Assembly (NCBI RefSeq): GCF_047495875.1
Contig: NC_092475.1
Span: 12,800,501-12,864,500, forward strand
From: Pithys albifrons albifrons
Taxonomy: Eukaryota; Chordata; Aves; Passeriformes; Thamnophilidae
Length of the DNA: 64,000 nt
Reading direction: 5' to 3'
A program made the position numbers and the translations under genes. The notes under the pieces were generated by a model, which did not search any database, had not been told where the DNA came from, and saw only the letters and a program-made list of their open reading frames with translations. This document shows positions 34,331 through 47,536 of this stretch, in pieces (position 1 is the first letter of the stretch; each line of letters starts with the position of its first letter).

Positions 34331-35025
34331 CCACAAGCTGTTTCTGCCTCCAGGTCCTCCAGCTGCTTGTGCTGTGCTAATTCCTCACTGCATGCCTCCC
34401 AAACTACCTGCTGTGACACAGCAGGACTGGAAGCCAGGGCTGGACACACTCAGGATTCGTGCTGAGCTCTGATACTGCAGTGCCATCACTCTGGGAGAGC
34501 TGTGATGAGCTGTTATTTGTGCTGTGTCCTGCTGGGGGGGTTGGCTTTGGCTCCTATAATGGACCTCTGGGGGAAACTGTGTTTATTTGTGGAAATGTAG
34601 CACCGTGGGCCACAGGAATATGGAAAAAAAATACCCAGCCTGTTGCTTTTGGGATTTCCTTTCCCAACTGATTGATTACTTCTTCCCTTCTCATTGGAGA
34701 CCCAGCCCAAGCTGGTGTTTGGGTCTGCTGTCACAACACAGTGATTAACTGAGGAGCCACTTACTTCCAGCAGGAAAACACTGTTTTCCACTTCAGCTTT
34801 GGATGAAGGGCTGTGCAGAAAGGAAAGCCCCTCTGTTCCCTTGGCTGGCAGCAGATCGAGCCCTTCTTTCTGTGTCAGCTCTAGAGCTGCCCTGGGCACG
34901 TGCAGGGTTGGGCTCCATTCCAGCCCCATGAGGGCCTGACTGTCAGCAGGGCACCTGCATCATCCATAACGTGGCCAACAGGACCAGGGCAGTGATTGTC
35001 CCTCTGTACTTGGCACTGATGAGGC
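34331..35025. other. Unique intronic sequence, nothing recognised
   Basis: Short gap between two + strand CR1 copies; no element recognised. Confidence 0.4.
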
Positions 35026-35498
35026 ACCTTGAGTGCTGTGTCCAGCTCTGGGCACCTCATGACAAGAAAGACATGGAGGGGCTGGAGTGTGTCCAGAGGA
35101 GGGAATGATCTTGGAGAAGGGTCTGGAGCAGCAGGAGTGGCTGAGGGAGCTGGGTGGGCTCAGCCTGGACAAAAGGATGGGACTTTCTCTCCAACTCCCT
35201 GACAGGAGGAGGGAGCCAGGAGTGGGTCAGGCTCTGCTCCCAGGGAGCAAGGTACAGAACAAGAGGAAACAGCCTCAAGCTGTCCAGGCTGGACATGAGG
35301 AGGAATTTCTTTACTGATGGTGGCCAGTCATTGAAAGGGGCTGCTCAGAGAGAGGGTGGAGTCCCTATCCCTGGAGGTGTTGAAGGAACGACTGGACATG
35401 GCACTCAGTGCTCCAGGGTGGGTGACAAGATGGGGATCTGTTAAAAAGTGGAATTGGTGATCCTGGAGGTCTTTTACAGCCTTAATGATTCTGTGATC
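35026..35498 (+). mobile_element. CR1 LINE fragment, older subfamily
   Basis: GCACCTTGAGTGCTGTGTCC, then GGAGCAGCAGGAGTGGCTGA, GTTGAAGGAACGACTGGACA and the tail AATGATTCTGTGAT. ORF2 is broken by frameshifts (open only in 70-96 codon pieces). Confidence 0.95.
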
Positions 35499-35900
35499 TC
35501 AGGGGCCTGCAGGTGCTGGAGGATGGTGCATCCTGAGTGTAGCCACCCAACTCCCTACACTCCCAGTCAGGCAGTCACTCCAAACCCTCCTCACTCGTGA
35601 GGTTGGGCCCAGCACTGGACCTAAACTGGTTTATAAGACCATAGGGCCACCAGTCCTTTGTGCTTCTGCCCCCTCAAGGAAGGTTTAGAGCTTTCTTTCC
35701 CTCTCACGTGACACACCAGGCCAGGCTGGTCAGAGTTATGATGGAAACCAAAAATCAGAGGCAGTTAGGGGTGCACTGGCCTTTCACAGGGCCGTGTGCT
35801 CTAGAACTGGACCCTGCTGAAGGGTGGTTATCACAGCAGCCTCAGCTCCTGCTGGCATGACCAGGAGTTCCACCTTTGGTCCATGCCCTCATCACCTGTA
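35499..35900. other. Unique intronic sequence, nothing recognised
   Basis: No repeat or exon recognised. Confidence 0.4.
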
Positions 35901-36495
35901 TCATAGAATCATAGAATCAGTTGGCTTGGAAGAGACCTCTGAAACCATCAAGTCCAACCCTTGATCCAACCCCACTGTGGTTACCAGATCATGGCACTCA
36001 GTGCCACGGCCAATCTCATCTTAAAAACCTCCAGGGATGGAGAATCCACCCTCTCTCTGGGCAGCCCATTCCAATGCCTGAGCACTCTCTCTGTGAAGAA
36101 TTTCTTCCTGATATCCAACCTAAACCTCCCCTGGCAGAGCTTGAGCCCATCGTGCCCCCTTGTCCTATTGCTGAGTGCCTGGGAGAAGAGACCAACCCCC
36201 ACCTGGCCAGAACTTCCCTTCAGGAAGTTCCAGACAGTGCTGAGGTCACCTCTGAGCCTCCTCTTCTCCAGGCTAAACACCCCCAGCTCCCTCAGCCTCT
36301 CCCCACAGCACTTGTGCTCCAGTCCCTTCTCCAGCCTCGTTGCTCTTCTCTGGCCCCGCTCCAGCCCCTCAATCTCTTTCTGAACTGAGGGGCCCAGAAC
36401 TGAACACAACACTCAAGGTGTGGCCTCCCCAAGGCAGAGTCCAGGGGAAGGGTCACTGCCCTGGGCCTGCTGGCCACGCTAGTTTGGATCCAGGC
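35901..36495 (-). mobile_element. CR1 LINE, 5'-truncated, young subfamily
   Basis: Tail TCATAGAATCATAGAATC, then CAGTTGGCTTGGAAGAGACC. ORF2 C-terminus open. Truncated after AGTTTGGATCCAGGC. Confidence 0.97.
35981..36412 (-). pseudogene. CR1 ORF2 C-terminal remnant
   Basis: 143 open codons plus stop, with the [36 protein letters not shown] and [20 protein letters not shown] landmarks. It is slightly different from the commonest version at the 3' side ([11 protein letters not shown]), so it belongs to a sister subfamily. Confidence 0.93.
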
Positions 36496-39400
36496 ATGGT
36501 TCTGCTGAGGACCGTGCTGGGTCTCACCCAGCAGTGACTCCCCTTCCATGATCAGCAGGCTCTGAGCAAGCCTGAATTAGATTTATCTCAAATCCAGCAA
36601 ATCCATCAGGAGCCATCCAAAGTGCCAGATGTGATGCTGTATAGCTCAGGTCTATACATCTGTGTACACTGTAAAGGGCAAAATATGACTTGGCTTTTAT
36701 TACTTTAATTAAAACATGAATGAAGAGTATGAGATTCATATTAAATTGCATTTTCCTGGCTGCTGTGTGAAGGAGCCAACTGATCTGATTACCATGAAGA
36801 TTACAAACTATCAAAGTGAAAAAGAGCTTTTTGCAAGTATTTCATATTAAACCTTCAAACATAACACTTTAAGAATAATTATGGTTGTATTACTGGAAAA
36901 TGATTCATGAATTCTGAATAAATATAAGACCCTTAAAGGGAAATGTTCCAAGACCACAGTTTTCATTCCAATCTGGTGAAATTTTAGTATCGCTTTGCAG
37001 CTGTAGAATAAAATGAAAAAAAATATACATATACTGTATTGAATATATGTCAGACTGAACTAATGAGATTTTTTTCATCAACTCTGAGCACACACAGAGA
37101 CAAATGGAATAGCCATCCTGATTTTCTGTAACAGAAAGCATTGAAAGAGAAGGCAGAAAGGATCTCACTGCTCACAAGTCTTTATTCTGCCCTTGATTGT
37201 TAAATAATATATTTTAAGTTCTCATATCTTGCCTGCAGAATGTTTGAACTGACACTAATGGGTATGTAAGAGAAAAGAGTGAGCTTAAAGAAAAAAAAAG
37301 TGAGGAAGGGCTAGGATTGGGAATTTTATTAGTATTCCCAGTGGGCTGTAATAAAGATACTTTTCACACAATACAGTGAATGTTTACAGCAGACAATTTA
37401 GTTTCCTTCCAACAATTATGAGAGAAATTGAATCTCAGGAAATGTTAGTTTTGGCTAAAATTAGACATAACAATAAAGATACCCCTGAAAGTTTATTAAG
37501 GGAGGGGAGGGGGAAAAAAAGAAAAGTCATCAGTCTCTGGGAGACAATTTAGCAAATTTATTTTAAGAATTCCAGATGACTTCTAAACAAAACCACACAC
37601 CTACGTGGTGCTGAGAGCTCAGGCTCCCCATGGGGGCTGCTTTTCTCTCCAGGAGCCTTTTTTTTCCCAGGCTTCAGGAATTCCTAGTGCATTTTGGCAG
37701 CAAATACCCCAAGGGGGCTTGTTTCCAGCCCAGATGCAGCTGGAGGAGATGCCCATCACTTCTGCAAGGAGATGGGACACAAGGTAGTAGAAGGTCATGC
37801 TCTTCTTCATGCAGGTCAGGGCTCTGCAAGCCTGAGAGGACTCGCACTGGTATCAAGAGCAAGTTGTTGGGCACTTGAGTGCAACTTCAGGAATGAATTG
37901 ATCATGTTCACACATTGGTGCTGGCAATCCAAAAGGAAAAGCTGCTCTGTAAAGCACAGAAAACTCTGGAGCTCTCTGAGCAGCTCATGTGATGCTGTTT
38001 AATTTTTGAAGCCCCGTGATTGGAACATGCAGAATAGTTCTGCCTGCCCTGCTTTCCAGGCTCCTGCATCAGGGAAGGCTGCAGCATCCCTGTTAGAGAC
38101 AGCTCTTGCTTCTACCTGTGTGGTTTGCCTTTTGCCCATGCAATCCTTGATTTCTGAGTTCTGCCTCATTCTGTTCCAGTCTTGTTATTTGATATCAAAA
38201 ATAAGAATGGGAAGAGAAGTAGTGAAAGCTGATGCAGCTTGGCTTGCTGAAATCTCTAGTGATCTTCCTTGGAAGGATCTGTCCCATTTTGATTGTATTT
38301 GGGGCCAACACTGGGCTGATGCTTTCTGGTAACACCAAGTGGGACTCTGGAGGTGCCCTGTTTGGTACCAGCATCAGCAGCAGAAGGAGTTGGCTCGAAG
38401 TTGTCACAGATTTATGGAATTACCAAGGGTTTGTGTGGGCTGGGATTTGAAAGGTGGCACATACAGCCCTTGAGTACACTGGGAAAATGTGAATATTTAC
38501 CATGGGGTCAATGTTTTGGCTTTGTTACCTGCAGCCCTTGTTGTGCTCAGGGTCTCCCCTACCTCTCCATCAGCATCTGTCTCTCATTTTGGCTTTTCCA
38601 CTTCTACCCTTTTCCTTTGGAATAATTCAGGTTCTACCCAGTGTGTTGTAAACCAGTAAAAAGGATAGAGATTCCTCTCCAGCTGCCCAGTGACTGGGGT
38701 GTCTCAGATGGTTTGGTCTCTGGCTGGTTGGGTTTGGTTGTCTCTTCCTACCTCATGCCTTCCATGTTGGGTTGGGTCTTGTACTCATGTGATGAAGGTT
38801 GTGCTGGTGTTGATGTGAGCCCTCTTGCACCTTCATCTTCTCTGCAAAGCTATTCCCTGTGTCCAGTAATGCTGTCCATGATCTCTAGAGCTGTCACTGC
38901 CTACAGTGGTCCTTCTGCCAGCATTGGTGGTGGTTCCTGACACAGACTCCTGACTGTGACCAGCAGATTCATGTCCTGGCTGATCCCCCAGTTGGAAAGT
39001 TTACTTTAGGAAAACATCACTATTTTGGTGGTTAATTTGATGGTTTTTCTTTTTGCCTTCCTCCTGAAAGAATGGTTCCTACTCCCACTGCTCATTTTAT
39101 CCAGATTGCTTAATTCTTTAGAAGGAATTTGATGAGTATCTGTGATTTAGGACATGGATGAGCCGCTCACAACGATGTGTGTGTTCCTGCCATTTTTAGA
39201 TACCATACACAAGCCTGGTTTTATTAAAGAAAAAAAAATTTGTTAAAATTGTTAAAGATAAAATCTGTTTGTTTCCCAAAATTCCCTTAGGCTTAAGGCT
39301 GAGATTTTCACACCTACACTGAAGCTTTGGGTACTTGGCTCTGCACCATGTTCCAGTTCTCACAATTTTGTCATGAGTCTCTTGGTGTTTCCTGCTTTCC

Positions 39401-39570
39401 CTAACAGCCCAGCACCTTTGTGCTCCTGTGATGTGACAGCTTGTGCTTTGGATAAGTGAGGAAAAAGTGTAAAATTCTTGGAGTTGTGGTTGTGGAGGAA
39501 GAGTCTTTTAATTGTGGTGCTCAGGAACTCAGGAAGTGTAAAGGAGGTAGAGAGAGATCCTGAATGATTA
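36496..39570. other. Unique intronic sequence; AT-rich block 36640-37600
   Basis: 36640-37600 is strongly AT-rich, repeat-free and without open frames: a candidate conserved non-coding region. 37600-39570 holds small overlapping open frames without any recognised domain. Confidence 0.35.
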
Positions 39571-39724
39571 TCATAGAATTGTGGAATGGTTTGGGTTGGA
39601 AGGACCTTAAAGCTCATCTCATTCCACCCCCAGGCAGGGACACCTTCCACCAGTCAAGGTTGCTGCAGGTCCCTGCCAGCCTGGCCTGGAACACTTCCAG
39701 GGATGGAGCAACCACAGCTTCTCT
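39571..39724 (-). mobile_element. CR1 3'-end fragment
   Basis: TCATAGAATTGTGGAATGGT, GGTTGGAAGGACCTTAAAGC, and CCAGGGATGGAGCAACCACA. About 154 bp. Confidence 0.92.
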
Positions 39725-39744
39725 TATCTTGACATTTCATGAGA

Positions 39745-39845
39745 TGGGAGGACTGGGTTTAGTGTGCATGGTGGTATTCAGTTGAAGGTTGGACTAAGTG
39801 ATCTTGGAGGTCTTGTCCAACCTTAGTGAGTCTGTAATTCTATGA
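39745..39845 (+). mobile_element. CR1 3'-end fragment, inverted relative to its left neighbour
   Basis: GTTGGACTAAGTGATCTTGG, GGTCTTGTCCAACCTTAGTG and tail TGTAATTCTATGAT. It faces away from the minus-strand copy ending 20 bp upstream. Confidence 0.88.
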
Positions 39846-39901
39846 TAATATGACTGGCACATTGACCTCTGCATATTTAGGGCCTGTAAGGAGTGAGACA
39901 T

Positions 39902-39990
39902 CCCAATCTCATGAGGAATCTGTTTTACCTCTCTTGGCCAACCAATCCCAGTCTCATGAGGAATCCTGCCTTGGCCAACCAATCCCAGTC
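39902..39990. repeat. Imperfect local duplication with paired CCAAT motifs
   Basis: TCTCATGAGGAATC and TTGGCCAACCAATCCCAGTC each occur twice in the same order within 90 bp. Confidence 0.85.
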
Positions 39991-42889
39991 ACTGAGATTG
40001 GAGTTGGGTGGATGTTCTTGCTGTCTCATCTCAGGGTTTGCTTTGGCAGAGCTGACTCAGAGCTATCTGGCTTTGGCACTTCTTCCATGTGCCAGAGGCA
40101 GATTCTGGGGCTGGGTGTCTTTGGGAGAATGTCAGAAACAGATTCATTGTGCTGGTGATTTCAGGTAATTTCCTCCTCCCATTTCGGCATTTCCTGGCAC
40201 TCTGAAATGTTTTGCAGTGGATGGATGGGTAAAGAATTTCAAGCTGCTCTTGGGGATAAAGAGGAGAGAGGGGAGGGATGAAGGTGGCATTTTATAGAGC
40301 ATGGATATGTACTTAATTTTAGTAAAATAAATATAAAAAAGAGGTAAACAGCACCTCAGCTGCTAAGGCGACAGGCGCTTAAGGAGCACTGAATAAATAC
40401 ATAAAATACATTTGCTGAAGGCATTTGTTGTTGGAAGTTTAAACATTAAACAAGCCTGCTTCGTCTGATACCATAATAAAGCAGGGATGTTCAAAGAGCC
40501 ATTAGTGGTGCTCTGACTACAGCTTTACATCTTCACTCATGTACCAGGGAAGCTGCATTACATCAGCAATGCCTCAGTGAGAGCTGCCCTCAGAAAGTAG
40601 AGTAAGTGAATTTTGGGAGGGATTTCAAGGTGGGCTTGGGGCTTTTTTGTGGTGCATTTCCCCTTTCCTGCTGATCTTGGTGGATGTTTTGATATTGTTC
40701 CCTTGTAAAGTGCTGGGGCAGGTCCAGGGGAGGCAGCAGCTCTGCCTTTGTCCCTCTATCCCCAGGCTCAGTAAGTGCTGGCTCAGGGCCTGATGAGGCA
40801 AATAAACAGGTTTGTGTATTTAGGTTTTCAAATTACAGGATAAGGAGGAACACAGATACTCAATCCATTAAGAAATAACTAGGTGGGTGATTCACTACCA
40901 TTTGTGTAAATGGCACTAACTCTGCTCTGCCTGCACAATTTATTAATACTTCACGGGAGGAAAAAAAAAATTATTTTAATCTCATAATGGATGATGAGCT
41001 GTGAAATTGCTTCTGCAGCAGCTGGGCACCCTGGGGGAGGTGCTGGATTGCACCACATTACCCAAGCCATCCCCACGTCCCTGCCTTCCTGGTGCTAATC
41101 AGACACGTCAAATCTGGGTGAAGGGGAGGGAGGGGCACTGCTTTTGCTGGGGTTTGTTACTGTTTTAGGATTTAACATATCTAATTTCCTTGTCAGTTTG
41201 CTTTGGGGGCCCAAGTCTGACTTGGGAAGTGTGAGGGATCAAATTTGAGTGTATTTGTGGTGAGAGATGCTTTGGGCTCCAAAGGTGCTGGTAGCATGAA
41301 ATAATGAGAAATTTCTCAAATGTACCTGTTTGTGATGATTTATTTTGGTTTATACCTTCACTTTGCAGGGAAGGGTACCAGGAGATGTTACTGCTCTTGG
41401 CCTTTGTAGCATTGGACCATGAGCAGGACCAACACTCCAAGTGCTGTGGAGTTTCCTTGGAGTACTAAAAGGAGAACTTGGGATGAAGCACTTTGGGTCT
41501 GTGTGGGAAGATGGTGCATATGTGTAGAGATGGGAGAAAACCAAGACCATTCAGGAAAACAATGCAGATTGCTCCCTTAGCAAGCATGTGATGGTGTGTT
41601 CTCAGGTGTACATGTGTGTGCCTCATGCCTTGTGCACACCAGTCTCATGGCTGCAGGTGTGCAAGGACTGTGCAGAGCTTTATTGCAAAATTTTTCTTTG
41701 CTGAGAAGAGCAAAACTTTAAAAAACCCTAAAAAACAACAGGGACACAAGGGAGAAAAAAGACTGGATAGTAGATGGGTTGTGTTGCCGTTTTGGCTTTG
41801 CTGGAGGGTCTTGCTGCAGACCTGTGTGTTTGCCACAGCACCCATGGCACAGGGGATGGCTGTGGAGGCCAAGTACCATGAGCAGGACATGTCCTTGGAG
41901 ATGAAACTGTGAAAAACATGGTGCAAACAAAGGGGATTTTTTAATCCCTTAACCTCACACCTTCAGTTGGGAGCATAAGGGAAACACTCCAAGACAAAAT
42001 CTGAAAGGGGCCAGCATGGTAGAGAGTGTAGTTTCCTTCCTGCTCTGGGTCCTTCTGGCTCGACTGAGGGCAGGTTGAATTAATTTCTTAGAGTGCTTTT
42101 TGCTAATTCTTCCTTGCCTGAGCTCCATTACTGTTTTCAGGCTGCCTTATCTCCTGACCTGCTTACAGTGCATTTACAGCATTGTGTAACATACCCTGGG
42201 CTCAACACACACCACCAAATCCATCCAGCCCAACAATGGATTGCTGTGAGTGCACTGAGCTTATTATGCAAGTTCAGTGTGCCATGAGACAAAAAAGACA
42301 ATTATGTAAAACCTGTACTCAAATAATTCCCTGAAATGCGTGATGTTCTTGAGTAGAAAATGATATTCCTTCTATTCACTTCCAGACGAGATAGTAGGAA
42401 AGAAAAGGATTTGTATTTGTCTGGCCTAGTCAGTCTAATTTTAGATCCCACTGGCTCCTGTCTCCCTGGATGTACAGTCCCTTTAATACACTTTAAAACT
42501 GGCAAAAATCATTATAAACAATTTTAAGGAGGCTGATTGTGAGGCAGATGACAGAGACTGCGCTTTGCCAACGTGGAGCAGAGCTTGCACATCTCCTGGC
42601 TTTCCCTGGAGGGCTGCCACATTCACTTGGAGAGACTAGGGAAGAACAGCCACAAAAACATGCAGTGAAATGAAACAGTTCTATTGTCAGTGCAGGCAGG
42701 TAACTTAAAAATAGATGAAATTAGATATTACTACGGGTAATCCAGGAGCAGCTATGATCAAACATGCCACACAGTCCTGGGCCTGCATATGAAGAGAAAA
42801 CAAAGGGGTTTCAGGAGCTCTGGTCATTGCTGATGTTTGTGTAATCCTGAAAGCTTCTATAAATGCTGTCAGCAGACTTGGAGCCTTAA
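39991..42889. other. Unique intronic sequence; candidate non-coding element 40330-40620
   Basis: 40330-40620 (AACAGCACCTCAGCTGCTAA to about AGAAAGTAGAGTAAG) is AT-rich, repeat-free and coherent in texture. Otherwise nothing recognised. Confidence 0.35.
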
Positions 42890-43004
42890 TATCCCAACTG
42901 GACAGGGCTTGGACCTACCTGGTCTGGTGGAAGTTGTTCCTGCCCATGGCAGGGGGCTGGAACTGGATGATCTTTACAGTCCCTTCTGACTGTGATTCTA
43001 TGAT
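42890..43004 (+). mobile_element. CR1 3'-end fragment
   Basis: CTGGACAGGGCTTGGACCTA, CCTGCCCATGGCAGGGGGCT, and TTACAGTCCCTTCTGACTG with tail TGATTCTATGATC. Confidence 0.9.
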
Positions 43005-45683
43005 CTGCTAATTTGGAAGTTGAGGGTCTTTGTTAGTGTTGTCATACAGAGTTGAGCCACTTGAGCTGGAGATTGGGGGGTTCAGATGTAGCAGCTCCAC
43101 ATGTGCCATAATGTAAATGTCCCAGCGTGGCTCAGGACAGAGGAAGGTGTTGCCTGGACATGCCCTGCCTGATGGAAAGGGCATTTCAGAGCAGTAACAA
43201 CAGCAAGTCTCCAAAGCAGTCATTTGGGGCATGTTTTATACCTGGGGACCTCTCTGCTGCTAAATGTTGATGTCAAAAGCTTAACAGAGATGCAAAGAGG
43301 GGGAAGCACAATAAAACCAGCACTTCCATAATAATTTATTAGGAATTTTTCGGTCTTCCCCCAAATGCTGGCAAGCATTGGCCCATTTTTATGTTGGCAC
43401 CTTGACAAAGTGCTGCTCTGCTTGATTAAGTGGGTCTTCAGTTCTTGGGAGACCAACATGTGGTCATGGGTTTCCATTCCTCCTGCAGGTGGTTTAGAGA
43501 GCTTTTCTCTCCAGGATGTGTCTGGTGGCATGAGAAGGTGGGTCTGGAGGGACAGTTGTCCCAGCAGGTTCTGGTGGAGCTCCCTCTGGGCCATGCTGGG
43601 TATCTGACAGGGTCCAGCCCTGCCCTCTCCTACGAGGCAGTTACTGCCTTGCCATGAAAGAAGGAAAGGCTGAGATATCTGATTACATTTTTCTTCCTTT
43701 TTATTCCTGGGGGTATCTGCTTCCAAAACTCATTTTTGTCTGTGCCACTGGGGAATTAGGAGTCTGTCTGTCTCTCTTCCCTCAGAAGGATAAACACAGC
43801 ATCCCTAATCCCTGATACACCCTTGCCTGCTGCCCTGCTGCTCCATGCATGTATATCTGCCTTTATGGAAACCGTAACCTTTTCCTGAACCAGAGATTTT
43901 CCTGAACAAGAGCCCTTTGGGATCTGAGTGGGCTTTCCTGGATACATTTTTAATAAACACAATAATTTGACTGCAAACCCATTACCTATCCCCTGTTTGT
44001 TCTTTGGGATAGTCATTTCCATGCCTGCAAAAACCACTAACTCACAGGGCAATCAAAGCAGGAATGACAACCAGGATAAAATTGGTATGTGTTGTGATAA
44101 ACCAGTCTATCTTCAGCCTCGTGCACTGTAGCTTTATGTATTGCCTATAAATAATGGCCTCAAGAAGATATTAAATCTTTAGAAAAAAATCAAGCCTAAT
44201 TGTAACTATATTTTTGTTTTCCATTTTGGTTTATGTACAGTATATGACTTCTGCAGAGACATTTTTATTCCAGGAAAATGACAGGCCAACAAGAAGCCAT
44301 AATTGCACTGATTTTTAGAAGTGCCTGCATTACTACAGATCTGATGTACTGCAAGACATGAATCAGAAAAATTCTATTAAAAAATCTCTTGAATGGCTGA
44401 CACAGGAGTATTATCCACGATGATTAATTTGACTTGGTCATTATGAACACAGACAAGTCTGACAAAATTGCATTTCATTCCCTGCTGAATTCATAAAATC
44501 ACTATACACATAATAAGAAGTTATAGTTCTCTGCTATCCACTATTCTTGACAGGATTCCAGTTCTGGATAAGATACTGATTAAAAAAAAAGAAAGAAAGT
44601 GGAGGGAGAGAGGGAGTTGGGAGCTTTTTTGAAAGCCTACAATAGGGCTGATTTCTTTTGCTATAAATTGTTCGTGGGACTCCATTATTTTTAGCTTGCT
44701 TTTTTTTTTTTCTTGTGGTGATGCAGGTCAGTGTCAACTTGGACAATATCAAACCTCACTGGGAGCTTTTAGGGAGATGGGAGGGGATGAAACAGAATTG
44801 CTCCCATGTGTTTCACATCAGGAGTGCCAAGAAGCCCTGTAGGGCTGTGCCTGAGAGTGTGGAGCAGGACCATCCCTGCTGCTGCTTCTGCTCAGCCACA
44901 GCCACACCAAGGCCTTGCCCAGGTTGAATCTCAGGGATTTTCCATCATTCATATGATTAGTAATAACTGGTACCTTGTTCTTTATTTCCCACCCCCATAA
45001 CTGAGGTACCAACAAGCACCAGAGTCCTAAGAATGTTGTTTCTGGCTTTGGCAGCGTGTAAAATAACTCCCAAAAATGCAGGATTGGGTGTTTGCCTCCC
45101 AAAACTTTGTATTTCTGAGGGAGCTGAGATTTTCTGTTGCCTCTCAGCATTGCTGGCTGGTTTCCTTCACAGCCCCACCCTGCTGAGCACCACAGCACCA
45201 CATCACAGCATCCTTTTGCTACTGTGGCAACTGCCCAAGGAGATCAAACATTATTAAGGCAAGCAGGAATGTGTGGGACCCTGATATGTCCCTTCTGTGC
45301 ACATGTGGATTTATGAAACACACATGGTTTTATAGAACTTGTGGAAAAGAGACTTTCTTTGAGGTGTCACATTTGGTCAAAACCATCCAGCAGCTTTGGA
45401 AAGAGCCATAGCTCAAGCAGTGCATGGAGGTGGGAGAAAGTCAACTCATGTAAAGCTTAAAGGTATAAAATCCCAGCTGATTCAATGGCAAAGTCATCCA
45501 GAAGTGCTGGGGTTGAGCCGGGGCCTGGCTTTGTGCTGCAGATGGTCAGAGGGTGCAGAGTCTGCATCACAGCAATGCCCACACGGTGGGAGAAATGGAG
45601 AGGAACAGGGAATGTGGAGGTGTGGGCTTGCTCTTTGGGTCTACCAGCACTTGTTTGGGATTTATGAGGAAAATAACCTGGAT
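43005..45683. other. Unique intronic sequence; AT-rich block 44130-44560
   Basis: 44130-44560 is AT-rich and repeat-free. Short GAAA-type and T-rich runs lie at 44581-44600 and 44699-44712. No exon recognised. Confidence 0.35.
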
Positions 45684-46077
45684 ACAGGCTGAGGGAGTTG
45701 GGGTTGTTCAGCCTAGAGAAGAGAGGGCTCCAGGGAGAGCTTAGAGCTCCTTTTAGTGCCTGAAGGGGCTCCAAGAGAGCTGGAGAGGGATTTTGAACAA
45801 GGGTCTGGAGACTCAGAACAGGGGGAATGTCTTTAGGTTGAAAAGAGAGAAGGTTTAGGTTGGATATTATGAAGAAATTCTTTCCTGTGAGGGTGGGCAG
45901 GCCCTGGCACAGGGTGCCCAGAGAAGCTGTGGCTGCTCCATCCCTGAAAGTGTCCAAGGCCAGGTTGGATGGGTCTTGGAGCAACCTGGGCTGGTGGAAG
46001 GTGTCCCTTGGCAGAGGGTTGGAACAAGTTGATGTTTAAGGTCCTTTCCAACCCAAACCAATCTGTGATTGTGTGAT
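45684..46077 (+). mobile_element. CR1 LINE fragment, mid-age subfamily
   Basis: GGCTGAGGGAGTTGGGGTTG, GAAATTCTTTCCTGTGAGGG, GCTCCATCCCTGAAAGTGTC, and GGTCCTTTCCAACCCAAACC with a degenerate tail. Confidence 0.94.
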
Positions 46078-47170
46078 TTTAAACCTCACTACTCTGGGCA
46101 TAGAAGAGGAGCACACAGGAAGGCAGAGCCCACTTTCCCTGATGTTCTGCTGTGCTCCCAACCTCTTAGTGAATATTCCAAGGTACATTTATGTTCATGC
46201 AAGAACTGATTTTTCTCTTTTCAACCACATTCCCATAGTAAAAAACCCGAGCATGTGAAAATTAATGTAGCAGGGCCCGGGAACACTTCAAAGACAATTT
46301 GTAGATTGTATGTGACTGACTTTAATAAATACTTTTTTCCAGTATTTACCCACCTCTCCCCACATAATTCCTCGGCCCTGCTATTCACACTCTGGATCTC
46401 TGTGTGTGAGGACGAGGCAAATCAATTTCCATTCCTAAGACCCAGAGCTGCTGATGTGGAAAATCAGCACTGCTTCACTTCTTGGCAAGGGGCTTTGGGA
46501 ATCCCAGGTGTGAACACAAGCCCTCTGGCATCCTTGCCTGGAGAAGGCCCACACCCCTCCTGGGTCACCCCACAGAGAGCTCCTGCCCTTTTCTCTGGCT
46601 GGCCCCAGACCATTTGCAATGTGACTTCTGCTTTCTCTCGCCACCTTCACTAATATTTCTGCCCCTGTGGCTTCAGTGCCTTGAATGAAGAGAAAACCTC
46701 CATAGTTCCTGTGCTGGAGAAACATATCAAAATTCCCTGTGTGAGTAACGTGTGTGGTGGGAGAAGAGTGTGGAGGCTTTTAAGGAATATGGGTAGTTGG
46801 TCTTCAGGAAGTGTCAATTTTCACTTTTTTGTGTGTAGTCTCTTTTTATATGGCCCAAGATGTTCTCTCAGCCTGAGGTGTCCTGCAGCTGGTGTGGCAC
46901 GTGGTGAATCTTTTAGGTGTGTGTAAGAGAAATAAGGGATGTGTCTGTGTGACAAAGCCATCCATGTACTTCTCTGGCTTCTGACTCAGTGTGACACATC
47001 ATCCAGTTTTAGTAGGATCAAGATATCCCCAAAACAACCTGACTGGTTTTCTGTAGCCCCTTCCCAATCTGTGCTGGTAGAGTGTGTGGTGCTGGTGGGA
47101 CAGTGCTCCCCCTGGGACACAGCCCTCAGCCCTGGGATTGGGGTCATGCTGGGATTGGGTTGTGGGCATT
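46078..47170. other. Unique intronic sequence, nothing recognised
   Basis: No repeat or exon recognised. Confidence 0.4.
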
Positions 47171-47254
47171 GCCATCACTGCTCATGGGATGGTGTGAGCA
47201 CCCAGTGACCTCCATGCCCTCCCTGATATTTGTGCACACCAGGAGCTCAAGCTG
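47171..47254 (+). repeat. 84-bp direct repeat, left copy
   Basis: Runs from GCCATCACTGCTCATGGGAT to ACCAGGAGCTCAAGCTG. Matches 47453-47536 with about five substitutions and no gap. Confidence 0.95.
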
Positions 47255-47457
47255 AACACCCCCAGCCTTCCCAGCCTGGCTCCAGCCCTCAGAACATCTT
47301 TATCATTTCCTCTGGACTTGTTCCAGGAGCTCCACATCCCTCCTGTGCTGAGGACCCCAGAGCTGGAGACTGTACTGCAGGTGGGGTCTCACCTGAGCAG
47401 GGCAGAGGGGCACAATCCCCCCCTGCTCTGCTGCCCCCAGAGCTGGGGATGAGCCAT
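47251..47457 (-). mobile_element. Internal CR1 piece bracketed by direct repeats
   Basis: Matches 52194-52398 of the CR1 at 51840 nearly base for base (a handful of differences over ~205 bp, same orientation). It lacks both the CR1 3' tail and the 5' part, so it is not an ordinary LINE insertion. Confidence 0.92.
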
Positions 47458-47536
47458 CACTGCTCATGGGATGGTGTGAGCACCCAATGGCATCCATGCC
47501 CCCCCTGATATTTGTGCACACCAGAAGCTCAAGCTG
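47453..47536 (+). repeat. 84-bp direct repeat, right copy
   Basis: Second copy of 47171-47254, offset 282 bp. It continues into unique sequence (TAGTCAATGGTCACACC). Confidence 0.95.
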
